Translations under genes and position numbers: made by a program
Source of the DNA: Temnothorax longispinosus
Taxonomy: Eukaryota > Arthropoda > Insecta > Hymenoptera > Formicidae
Direction: 5' to 3'
DNA length: 64,000 nt
NCBI RefSeq assembly: GCF_030848805.1
Contig: NC_092367.1
Location: 19,153,692 to 19,217,691, forward strand
In this document: positions 1-10,800 of the stretch, piece by piece
How the letters are laid out: each line of letters starts with the position of its first letter
How positions within the stretch are numbered: position 1 is the first letter of the stretch
Notes under the pieces: model-generated
Database searches by the model: none
What the model was told of the DNA's origin: nothing
What the model saw: the letters and a program-made list of their open reading frames with translations, nothing else

Positions 1-1074
1 AGGAGACAGTTCCGATACATCGGCACGAGTTGGTTTACATTTATGCAAAAATGCACGTACCAACGCCGAGAAATTCCCTCGTGCAAATCGACGAGTGATA
101 AAATTAACAAATATCATTGTAATAGCTACATTCTGATTACAAACGTTTTAATATATGCATTGTGTGTTGAAAAATAAATTATATAGCAAAACATGCATTT
201 TGCTCTAACGTTTGTTTCTTAAAATTCCTTGACATTATTTTTCATCCTTTTTCAGGAGACGCGACTGAGTCATTTTAAGTGGTCCCTTATATATATGTAT
301 GTAATTATGTGTGTGTGCTTATAAGAGTAGTAATTATCCTTGCATGCCGGCAAGATTTCTGCGCGCGGAATAACGCCATTTGAGATGTTTAAGTCCATTT
401 AAAATTAATTTCGTGCAATCTTCTGCACGTCGACAAAAATCCTGACGTATAAAGCGCGCAATTTACGCGCGTGAGTGAGAAAAATTCGATGAAGTAATAT
501 CGCATATGGATTCAAGAAGAGTGCTTTGTGAGCGCGCTTTGTGAGGAAAAAGAATGTAAACGACGTGCAGTAGAGAACGTAATCGAAAAATCTCATTACG
601 GAACACCGCGCGATGATCCAACGTACATAATTGCCACCTTTTCGCGTTACACCGACGTGAGTAAAATCAAGTAAAATCCAATTCAATCGATATTTACGAT
701 CGAGCATCTCTAGGGCAAGATACACAGGGAAGTGACGAAAAATCTTTGGAATTCGTGATCGAGCCACCGTTTCGCGCCGTCTTGTCGTAAAAAGATCGCG
801 AAGATTTCTTTAATGGCTCGTAACGCCTGCTCAGGTGTTTTAATGAGAAAAGTTCACGGCGAAACATTCGAGAAGTATCAAGGAGAAAATACCAAAATAA
901 TCCGCGCTATCGATGATGAGTGGCAAAAATATCTTTCGTATCAATTAACAACTCGCGGTCGTTAACAAACATTACAATTATGATGCTTTATTATCAAACG
1001 TTTTAAGAATCGAATGGAATCCTCAAGACTCGCTAAAGAATTGCTGTAAAAAAAAATCACAATTTTTTCATCAC
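1..1074. other. Non-coding stretch with a possible splice acceptor near 254
   Basis: No gene is recognisable. Around 225-254 the plus strand has a pyrimidine-rich run ending in TTTTTCAG, which reads like a 3' splice site. The 22 codons after it are open but have no recognisable content and no convincing donor follows. The open frame on the minus strand at 405-767 (120 codons) has unremarkable composition and no known motif, and I treat it as chance. Confidence 0.6.
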
Positions 1075-1249
1075 AAAAAATAAATGTCATATGAATATTT
1101 GTATTAGAAGTCAAGGATTTGCAAAATACCACGACACATTTGATTGACGGTCGATTAATTTAACTCTTTATCGACGTCAATCAAATGTGTCGTGGTATTT
1201 TGCAAATCCTTGACTTCTAATACAAATATTCATATGACATATCTTTTTT
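1075..1249. repeat. Long perfect inverted repeat (66-bp arms, 25-nt centre)
   Basis: Positions 1084-1149 are the exact reverse complement of 1175-1240, 66 of 66 bases. The centre, 1150-1174, adds a further 5-bp helix (1151-1155 with 1170-1174) around a 14-nt loop. Outside the perfect arms, AAAAAA at 1075-1080 faces TTTTTT at 1244-1249 across a short mismatch, so the paired region is about 175 nt. No clear target-site duplication is visible. The lack of any arm mismatch implies a recent origin or strong constraint, since all other repeats here are diverged. It could be a young foldback or MITE insertion, a hairpin-RNA or new miRNA locus, or a fold-back library or assembly artefact. The structure is certain and its nature is not. 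Confidence 0.97.
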
Positions 1250-2508
1250 ACCTTCGCGATATTGCAATGATTTATATCGTGAAGCTTCCGCAATCATTTT
1301 AGCTAGCAGTATCTTCTCGCTGAGAAAAATAATAGAATTTATGTTCGTTGTTCCCGAAGAATCGGGAAGGAAATACGAGCGGGAATTTAAGATTCACGAG
1401 ACGTTTCTGCCGTGATCATCAGACGCTATCAACCTGCGCTGTGCACCTGCATGGTGTGTTTACACGCTATTTACTGACCGGTAATTACAAGACGATATTT
1501 GCGCGGTTTCCTCGCAGCTGGTTGCTGCCAGCAGTGATGTAGCTTATTTTAAAAACTAAGCTTTATTCGTGTAGATTCTTCTATTTTAACTAACATCAAA
1601 TTCTCCATACAAACAAAATTTTTTAAAAAAGTATATCCTATAATAAATTCTTTTGATAACATTGAGAATATATTAAAAATCTGAAAAAAAATAATTACGT
1701 CAATATGTAATAGATATGTCACTAACTTAATGTTTAAATGCACGGTCTAATCTGAAATTCCTTTCTCTCTTAAAATATATTTCTCCAATTTCTTTCGCGT
1801 TGAGGAAGAACAAATAGATTCGTAAACTCCTTGAACTCATGTGATTTTATGCAATATCTAATCTTACTGTACGGTAGCTACGGGCCTGGACTGCCAACGA
1901 ATCGTCGGAATAACGATTTTACAACCTTGCACCCGGTCCAAGCTTCCGCAAGTCGCATCTCGCGGACTTTCACCGCACCGCGGAAGATCCCGTGCACAGC
2001 CCATAACCTGCCCCAACAAGCGGCACGACACGAGTGTAAAGTTTCGTGACGGCGATTTTACTCGCCACCACAACGATCTCGGAAGAAACGGTTCATTTGA
2101 ACGCCTTTCTCGCCTAAAAAAATGTGTGTGACGCACGCGATTTTTGTCGGGAAAAATGCGCGTGCCACCGTAAATTCTAATCTACGAAATTTTATGATAA
2201 CGAGCTAACAAACGAAAACAAGGATATAAACGCGTGTTAAATAAAGTTACTTAGAATATCTCACATTCATCGTTTAATTAACTCTTGTTCAAAATAGAAT
2301 CGTCAAGGATGCCTAGTTGGAATGTCTTGTTTTATTTATTGCAACAATAAAGTTCTATTTTAGAAATATTAGTATAATTAAACTGTGATAACAAAATGCG
2401 TTATTATTATATGACAATTATTGTAAAGAACGTATTAGGAAACGTGCGTTTACGACTCGCGAATCAAGTAAAACGCGATATGAATTGATTATCCGTTAAT
2501 AACAGCGC
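1250..2508. other. Non-coding stretch, nothing recognised
   Basis: AT-rich sequence with a GC-richer patch near 1860-2140. The short open frames there overlap on both strands and have no start context, splice sites or recognisable product. I see no RNA gene or repeat above chance level. Confidence 0.6.
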
Positions 2509-2833
2509 CTCTCTCTCGTCGACGTCGTCGCGTGACTAAAGAGCGATCATCCATCACTCGGAAGAGAAACGAGGGGGAAAAGAATAAACGACGTGGATTT
2601 CGCTTTTCCCCGATTGCGAGACCTTTCTTCCCTTTGTGAATATCGGCATGGGAACCGTTAGGTGAAAGGGAATCGTAAACACGCGCTCACGTCGGAGCGA
2701 AGCGAAGAAACGCGGCTTTTGCGAGCGGCCATGCCTGCTGCGGAGGATTGTCTCTCTCGCAATTCACCTCTAGTAGGTAGGTGGGTTAACACACCTTCGT
2801 TAGAAACCAACGGCCATAATTTATGACGGCCAT
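2509..2833. promoter_or_regulatory. Cluster of PHO/YY1-type and GAGA-type motifs
   Basis: CGGCCAT occurs three times within 108 bp, at 2726-2732, 2811-2817 and 2827-2833. CT/GA runs that can bind GAGA factor lie at 2509-2517 and 2751-2758. In Drosophila, GCCAT (Pleiohomeotic) plus GAGAG (GAF/Trl) is the usual sequence signature of Polycomb response elements. The last two sites flank a TTTATGA motif. The block is locally GC-rich. The motifs are seen directly, but regulatory function is inference. CGGCCAT also occurs singly near 28629, 38846 and 51785, and inverted at 15922. Confidence 0.35.
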
Positions 2834-5220
2834 TCTTCCCATTCGACTATCCGACGGAGTCGTTAGATCGGCGTAAGGAAAAGCCTTTAACGTCCGGCGA
2901 TCACCTTTCCCCTTTTACGCGCGACTCTCGTGGATCTCGATCAAATCGAGACTCGAGAGTTCGGGCTAGGAATGTCGCGATAATCCGCGTTCGGGCTATA
3001 GGAAACCGATCGACTCGATTCGACTCGATTCGCATGGAAAAATTCGATGGACAATAAAACGCGGCCGCGACGCACCAAGAGGAGACGCGTTCGATAATTT
3101 ATCACAGACCGTGACGACGTCCGTATCGCAATAGGCCATCCGATTACGCAGGATACGCATTTAATCATCATGCATCGCGTTTAACCTACATAATGTGCCT
3201 GCCCGCACGACACACACGCTCATTGATAAAGACAGGTTACAATGTGAGTTACGACACCGCCGCGACGTTCATAACATCGACGTGTTGCCGCGTGTATTCA
3301 GCGACTGGATAATGATAGTTGCAGCGAGCAAACGCTATGCATAAACGCTTAGTACGAATATTAATATATCCTGATGTGCTTTATTGGCGTTGTTATTGTT
3401 GTTAGTACTACAATCTAATCTTAAAAATTTTCGAGTTATGTTTGACATATCATCATCTTTCTCTGTCGTTTTTTTCTTCATTATCCTGCCATAAATATAT
3501 AATTTCATATAGTTTATTCTTTAATTTTAACATTGCAAAAATGAGCAAAAATATTGAATAGGGTCTTTAAATAAGAGTTCACGTGGGAAATTATTCGGAT
3601 AAGGATACAATTCTTAGAAAAGGTTTCTGGCTGCACGAGAAATTTTACGACAAGAAATAATTTTAATACATGGGTACATCGAGACCCGACTCAATAACAA
3701 GAAGCGCGGCAATAGGTCGGAGAGAGAAAAAATAATGCTCGGTAGAGGGGAAAAGCATGAGAGAGAGGAGAAGAACGATCCCGATACAGGATCGTTCACC
3801 CGGCACTCTCGAGAAAGGTGAGAGAAATTTATGCGTACCCATCCTCTCAACCTCTTTCCTTCTCTTCCATTTCTACTAACGACCGTTGGGCATGCCGGCA
3901 ACAATAATTAATCCGAATGGTTATATTCAATAATTTTAATCGATGTAGCCCACCGTGCACGGGGCCTCACGTGCGCGCGCGACATACGAGCAGTTCGCAA
4001 AAGTGTTCCGGATGATGGAGACGAAGCAAAGCGGCTGCTCCGGTACCGCTGGACGAGATATACGAGCTTATTCCGGGAGTAATTAGAACTCGATCATTTA
4101 GTACGCGAAGGATGAGATCGTGGTGGGATAAGAGCCAATAAGAACGGGCCGCATCCTCTTCTCTTTAACGGATCATTCGAGGCTTAATGCAGCTGTAGGT
4201 GGCATATTTTCTTATTTGTGTGTGTATGTGTGTTTAATAGCGTCAAATATAAAATTAAAAAATACATAAAGTATATGGAAATAATAATATAAGAAATAAA
4301 ATTATACGAACAAGGAAATAATGGTATAAGTAATGTTTAGCACCTGACTCTTAAATTTCTCTAATATTAGTAGTACGGAATAGAAATGTTCTATTATTGA
4401 GTATCTCTATTAACATCCAGCATCCTAGATGCTGTCTAGAAAATGACAGTGCTCTGTACGTAATCTATAAGTAAGGTAATAAAAAGATATATATTCAATT
4501 CCTTTCACGGTTTTTTCATTTACATCTACATGTATAAAGTATGTATAAAGTACGTGTATATGTTTTGGAAATCCAGGATATGCTTCTATTAACTTTCTTC
4601 ACGATGGAATTTAATTGGTGCACGATTTACCTATTCTGACTAGCAACTGCGACGTGAGATATTTTAAGTGCATTCTCTGTCTGTCATGTTGAAACCCGAT
4701 CTATTGGAAAGCAATTACAATTATATTCCGCATTCGAGCATCGGATGGCAGAAACGTGACTCATCATTACATCGCGAACGATTAAACTTTATGCACGCTT
4801 CATGCATATAAAGTTTCGCCGCGCGAGAAGACTTTCGCGCTGCACCCGCAGTAAAACAGGAAGGTCTAAGTGTCTATGTATCGAAAAATAAAGACCTGTC
4901 GGGCTGCAGGCTTGCAGAAAAAGAACGCGAACGGCGAACGAGACGAGATGAACCATAATAATTACAGACAAAAAATCCTGACGCTAAAGTGAAATTTTAT
5001 TTACCGTCACTAAATTTCGCGGCGCGACAGCGCATATATCACATACACGGTCATCACGTGTGCATTAACACATACGCATACATACAAATGTCTAATACAT
5101 ATGGACAGCAGGGACAGCTTTACCAGAGGCTAAATAGAGTTCTGCCGATTTGGTTTCACACAAATCAACTTCAAAGCTTATCCGAGTACCGCGTTTTATT
5201 TTCTACACGCAATATTTCTT
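2834..5220. other. Non-coding stretch with minor repeats
   Basis: Holds a tandem ACTCGATTCG-type repeat near 3012-3032, a 9-bp hairpin at 3773-3797 with a 7-nt loop, a short TG-rich run near 4218-4231 and a tandem of TGTATAAAGTA near 4531-4552. The frame at 4989-5222 begins with GTG and has an internal ATG 44 codons before its stop, but no other sign of coding. No gene is supported. Confidence 0.6.
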
Positions 5221-5368
5221 AATTTAAATTTAAGTTATTCATTCATTTATCTAATTTTTAACTTAAGTCTTAGAAATAATTCAAAAATTTTAAATTAAAA
5301 TTTCTTAATTATTTTTTAAACATAAATTAAAAATTACATAACTGAATAAGTAATTTAAATTTAAGTTA
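5221..5368. repeat. AT-rich long imperfect palindrome, MITE-like
   Basis: The outer ends are both AATTTAAATTTAAGTTA (5221-5237 and 5352-5368), a motif nearly self-complementary. Inside, TAATTTTTAA pairs with TTAAAAATTA, a TTATTCAT-type block pairs with ATGAATAA, and the centre is a further stem of 19 positions with 17 matches around an AAT spacer. The whole 148 nt therefore folds on itself with a few bulges. Low complexity raises the chance of coincidence, but the order of paired blocks is kept across the full length. A decayed miniature inverted-repeat element is the simplest reading. Confidence 0.5.
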
Positions 5369-6133
5369 AAAGAAAGAAATATTTGCTTGTAGAAAATACA
5401 TGAAAATTTTATTTTAGTATTAAGATATTTTGTTTATAATTATTATGGTTTATTTCATCTCGTTCGTCCAAAATGATAATTTAAAAAATTTAAATTTCTT
5501 AAATTATTAATCTGCATTTCAAGTTTTGCAGTTACTTAATAATTGCATTCTTAATACTATTTCGTTAAACTGCTAAGTTTTATCACCTCGAGGTGTTTAA
5601 ATGTCTAAAAGCGATTGTGAAAGACATTTGTATGCGGAGTCTGCAAAAGGGCGATCACCGGGCAACCTAGGAAACACTATCGTGTCGTGTCCGACTAAAA
5701 GGATGAAAATCGAGGTGCGGTTTGTGCTGATGAAAAACTAGCACTGGAATTCGCACTGGCGAAATGAATTGCGTGCACGCCTCTCGCAATCATTCACACG
5801 GCGCTTTATTGAGCAAGAGTGGCTATACAGCGTATATTCACCGGTCGTGCACACCTGCTGTCATAGACGATATTTTCTGGAATGACGGCTTTACAACCGC
5901 GATCAAAATCTCGCCTTTTTTTCTAGAACGAGCATCATTACACCGCAAATTTTCTCCGCGTAATTATGCGTGGATTCCTTAAGAATTTTTATACTATTTT
6001 CTAATTAAAACAGTCAACCATTAAGTTAAAAATAAATAGTAAACAATTCTTGATATGTATTTAAATGAGGAAATCACGAGCAGATGAAAAATTGCAAATC
6101 TGGATGATTACGAATTTACTGTGGAAAGTCGGT
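5369..6133. other. Non-coding stretch, nothing recognised
   Basis: AT-rich. CACCTCGAGGTG near 5586 is a perfect 12-bp palindrome. The frame at 5764-5982 starts with ATG and has 72 codons but shows no known motif or splice context. Confidence 0.55.
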
Positions 6134-6175
6134 TCGCGTTATATAACGTGAAAATGACGTTATCTAATAACGCGA
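6134..6175. repeat. Hairpin with 16-bp stem and one 3-nt bulge
   Basis: TCGCGTTAT (6134-6142) pairs with ATAACGCGA (6167-6175), and ATAACGT (6143-6149) pairs with ACGTTAT (6157-6163). The loop is GAAAATG (6150-6156) and CTA (6164-6166) is bulged. Three further weak pairs are possible outside. Sixteen perfect pairs in a 42-nt span is well above the 8 to 9 bp expected by chance in 64 kb. It is short for a canonical pre-miRNA. It could be a structured RNA segment or a cruciform-forming binding site. Confidence 0.75.
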
Positions 6176-7720
6176 GCTAATTGCGCGTGGTTATCTTCCG
6201 CCAAACGTAAACGATGATTTGACGATGCGTAAGCTTTCCGTTAAGTCGCAGCATTGTGTCAAATACCACGTAACGTAGCGTAAGAACTTTCTCACGTGCA
6301 TTTCCACGTCGCGACACTAACAAAAAGCGACAGATCTTCTTTCGGCGGCAAACCGCCGCGCGGAATTCCAACCGTCATCGTGGGAAACGATTTTCTTTTT
6401 CCCAAACGCATAACATAATGTGCGGCTTCTGCGATAATAAAGTTTTCTTTAAATAAATCAATCAGTAGCCGACGTTGCTTACCAGACTATAATTATAGTA
6501 TTTGTTATTTGTGCTGTAATTTTGCCTTGACATGCCATGCAATTTTTCGTAAATTATAGTACGTGCGAAACCTGAATTATAGTTTCCCAAATCGCCATTT
6601 CTCTATGTCAAAAGATCAACTTAGAAGTTCTACAACTAGATTTTCGACCGATTTTCAACTACAGATAACTATCGGCTTCTCTTTATTTTTTTTAATTGTT
6701 TCCGCCGTGTAGTGTTTAATCACACCTGTACGTTCATGTACCTGTATATTATGAGAACTTTCCTTCAGTAGTGTTTACTCAATATTTTTGTCTTGCTCTT
6801 CGGCGGACAATAACGCTCTCTGAGATGTTATTATTCATCGCGGTTGTATAAGAATGCCTTTTCGAAAAATGGACATTGCACCACGGAAAAATCTCAGAAG
6901 GCTTTCTCAAAAGGTGCTAAATACGATATGATTTTATGATTATCGCAGAACTAATAGCGTGACTTATGTAACAGCATTCACGCGTAAACGCTCGTGGTAA
7001 GATCTCGCGCGATCTCGATTATCGTTGATCTCTTCAAGTTTTCTCCGTGCGAAAGTTTAGAATCATGCAATCTGCACGCCTAGCATCGTGCAATCATCGA
7101 GAAATATCTTCTTTTTAAAATTCTCTGCTAAAACTTTTGACTTACTTTTTAGTAGATAACAAGATACCTAAATAAAATAACTCATACACGAAATATTCTC
7201 GAATTTGGAGTGTTTAGAGAAACAGATTAATTTTTTCCGTATAACAGAAAATAGAAAATACGCAATAAAAATATAATAACGTCTCATCTTTTTCATTAAA
7301 AATAACTTAATCAAATCATAACCCATTTTTTTTTAGTTTTTACACGAGTTAATAGATATATGTTGCTGCGATGCGACAATAATAAAGACTTTCGTTGATT
7401 TATTTTATCAACGCGAAACACTTGACGTCCGAGAACCGCTGGTATTATACCACTTTAGTAATTCACCTCTTACACTCGAACCATACATCTTTCTCGCCTC
7501 TCAGGCGGAAGTTATAATTTTCTAAGACACCTACAGAAAGAGAGAACTCAGTTTAAACGGTCCGCTCACACATCGAGTATTCCTCACGTTGGAATTTCCT
7601 CGCTCCACGATCGGCCCTTCAAACGTAAATTGCGTCGGACGAACTAACCACGTTGCTCGGTTACGGTGGAGCTTACGTAAGAACTCGTGGTAACCATAGA
7701 CAGACCCGAAAGAAATGTTA
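6176..7720. other. Non-coding stretch, nothing recognised
   Basis: AT-rich with scattered CpG. There is a small imperfect hairpin near 7391-7418 (CGTTGAT/ATCAACG). No frame, RNA gene or repeat stands out. Confidence 0.55.
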
Positions 7721-7805
7721 CAGGAAAGCAAAGAGAAACAAAAGAGGTAGAAAGAGAAAGAGAGTGAAAGAGATAAGAGACAAAGAGGAGAAAAATAAAG
7801 AAAAG
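7721..7805 (+). repeat. Purine-rich low-complexity tract
   Basis: About 85 nt of the plus strand are almost entirely A and G, with recurring AAAGAG and GAGAAA units. Frames through it translate to Lys/Arg/Glu-rich peptides typical of purine tracts, not of a gene. Such tracts can form triplex DNA or bind GAGA-type factors. Confidence 0.8.
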
Positions 7806-10800
7806 TCGAGGAGCACCCGATGCTCGACGAGAATTACACAAAGTTCTCGCGAAACAATGGCGATCCAGGAGATCTACGGCGATCGTGCGGTCAACGCGGC
7901 TGAATTATCGACGTGTTTGGACTCTCTCGTGCACTCGAGCTCTCGTGGATAACTCGCAACATACGGCACCTGCGAGAACGCAACCGCGCACGCACACACC
8001 GAGGCGAAAACAAGCGGCCGATCACCTCACCGTAGGAATTCCTATCGTAATAACGATCGGTTGTAAACCGGCGCATCCACATCTGATGATTCGAATCCCC
8101 GTTTCGCGGCTCGGATAATAATCATCTACAGCGCACGGCCGACATGCGTGGACGCGCGCGAGTCCGAACGTTCGTGCGAAATCGCGCCGAGATGTATAGC
8201 CCGAGGACTCGCGAGGATTAGTTTTGACATAGGAATATTTAATACGTCGATCATTGTGACGATAGATGTCATCGTGAGGTCATCGCCTATGACACTACAC
8301 GGTGATGAAAATCTCGAAGAAAAGACTCATTATTAGCTATTTCTTCGATTCGAGAAAGATACGCGATTTATGAATAGATCATTTATTATCGGTACTCCAG
8401 GTATCATTTAATCGGCATTTTTTTCACGCAAAATTATGTGACATTTCAGAGAAAGCAAGCCGCACCATCGATTGCGGCAACGAGCCGCGACGCGATTCGT
8501 ACATATACTTATCGCGAATGATTGAAAACTGCGACGACTTAGGCGAATGACAATGATTTGACCTATCGATCGATATCCGCGCGGACTTGTCCGTTATTCT
8601 CACGATCGGGAAAGGCGGAAATATCACGGAATATCTCCACGATGGTCGCCGCGATAATTTTGAAATATACTGTCCGATCCGTCACAATTAATGATACCTG
8701 GAGCTTATTTTTGTACGATCCATCGGTATCATTACGGAATACATTATACCGGGGTTGTCGAACCCGAGAGTCGTAAAAGCTTTGATATAGTCGTCACGGG
8801 AAGAACTATTTCTATATATAAACGAGCTAAGCTGCTTCATATTATTCTCCGAAATCGGCTAAGAACAGCTGTGAATGGATAACATGTTATGCATGTGATC
8901 AGAAGAAATCAAGAAATTAGTTATCAATAAAAATTGCATGCAAATCTAGATTGTGTAAATATTAATACATGAATAATATGAAAGTTAAGTAAAAATTGAG
9001 ACAAAGTGAGAAACAGCGAAACAATTCAAATCCTCAATGTTTCTTAATCGAATTAATTTATTCGAATAATCGATTGTAGATAACGAGATTTATCGTAAAT
9101 TCTCAATCTAACAACAAATGAATTAATTCTCTATCAAAAACATAACGTCCATTGTCTTCGATCTCGAATCGAACATCGAGCATCGATTACAGAAATCCGA
9201 TCAAACGGGCGTAGTTCTTCGCGCAGGAATCCTTTCCTTGTTGGCTTCCTGGTTGGGAACGAAATACCAGATTTCAATACGAAAGCACACGTGCTCGCGA
9301 TCGCAGTCGATGTGGGATCCGTACCGGTGAAATCGAGATAGCCGAAGCGGTCTAATCTCGGCGCATCTATCAGCCACCTTTCGACCCCGGCGATTCATCT
9401 GTGCCGTGTCGAACGTACCTGCACCTCTAATACGCCTCAGCCCAAGTGACTCTCTCGACTTCGTATCTTCTATACTCTATACCATTCTCTTCTTACCGGC
9501 CATCGTTTGCGTCGCCGTTCCCGCCTTTGTCTCTCTTTCTCTCTTTTACGCCAAGCTTTCATTATTTCATGATACCTTCGAGGACGAAACGAAAGGTGTA
9601 GGTGGGCGAGGGAAATCGGCGTCGGTAAATCGGCGATCAAGCCACCGTGAGAAGACGCTCGCGGGACTTTCGACGCATCCCGGACTACTACGATCTACCT
9701 CATTCGAATCCTCGGAACCTTCACTCGACGAACGCAACTACGATGGACGGGCGAATACGCGAAAGTCATGGGATATCCTCTATTGACGGAGAACGCCCCG
9801 GGCGCGGGATACTAATGACCCGGAATCCGCGCGATTGGTGCCCGATAGAGAAGAGGGAAATCATCACGGATCGCTGTGAAGAATTGCATGGTATCTGAAA
9901 TTTGCACGTTTCTTCGGTATAAATATTCGACGCTTCTCTCTCTGTTTGAACTTTACACATTGTCTGAATTCGCCCATTCGTAAAAAAAAAACATAAACTG
10001 TATAAAAAATTATGCTGCAAAGCTATTTCGAGTAAATCTTACAAAAGTCCTATAGTGTTTTATGTGTATTCTTTTGTTGCGAAGAAAAATATGTTCTCAA
10101 TATTGTTCTTACACTAATTGTAAGAATTTCCCATGAGGCATGAAAAGAATTAGCAAGGTATTTTAGAAAGACATCTTATGTCATGTATGATTGTTAATTA
10201 AAAAAAAAGAGATATTTAATCATCTATAGTTTCTATCAAAAATTAAAAGAGAACCTGCGATATAAAGCCATGTATTTCATAAATCCGAAGTAGGAAACGA
10301 TAAATCTCATCCGAAACGATATGAAGCAAGAATATTTTATTCCACCTCGGTTACATCTCGCATACGCATTATCTCGCATTCCGTTACCCTTTTACGAACG
10401 CAACGCGATGCAGCGGAAGGCATGAATCTTTATGGCACGCAGCTGCATGCGTAACGCGCGCGTTGCACTTTTCCGCGCATGGACGAGCGCGCGAGCACTT
10501 TCGCAGCGCATTTAAAGGCGCATACTCGGTGCGTCCTCGTGGACAGGAACCGAGAAAGCCGGAGGGTAGGTAGAAGGATTGACCGATGCAGTAATTCACG
10601 TGGCGGATGCATCCGCCATCACCAGCGCGTCGTCGCTCGACGATTTCATGGCGATTCGTAACGATGCCCATAAAGGTTGACACGCTGGGAGAAAACCCTC
10701 CTCTCGCTCGCGGGGGACGATTGCCAAAAATGGGATCCGACACAAGCGAGAGATATCTCGCGATTTATGATATCGACAATCGCGAACCAAGAGATCGGGA

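Noticed and set aside
405..767. 120-codon minus-strand frame
   Set aside because: No ATG-context, domain or splice evidence; rich in Arg, Phe and Leu as expected from local base content.
6250..6275. AATACCACG also found in the long inverted repeat arm
   Set aside because: Only nine bases are shared and the flanks do not match, so it is not another copy.
7653..7952. Lys/Arg/Glu-rich frame
   Set aside because: It is a translation of the purine-rich tract.
8030..8110. CGG-TTGTAAA-CCG looking like a Tyr anticodon arm with GATTCGAATCC downstream
   Set aside because: The T-arm stem does not pair, the D arm and A box are missing and the acceptor ends do not match.
9406..9786. 126-codon plus-strand frame with a hydrophobic N-terminal part
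   Set aside because: Opens with GTG, lies in a GC-rich patch with frames on both strands, and shows no known domain.
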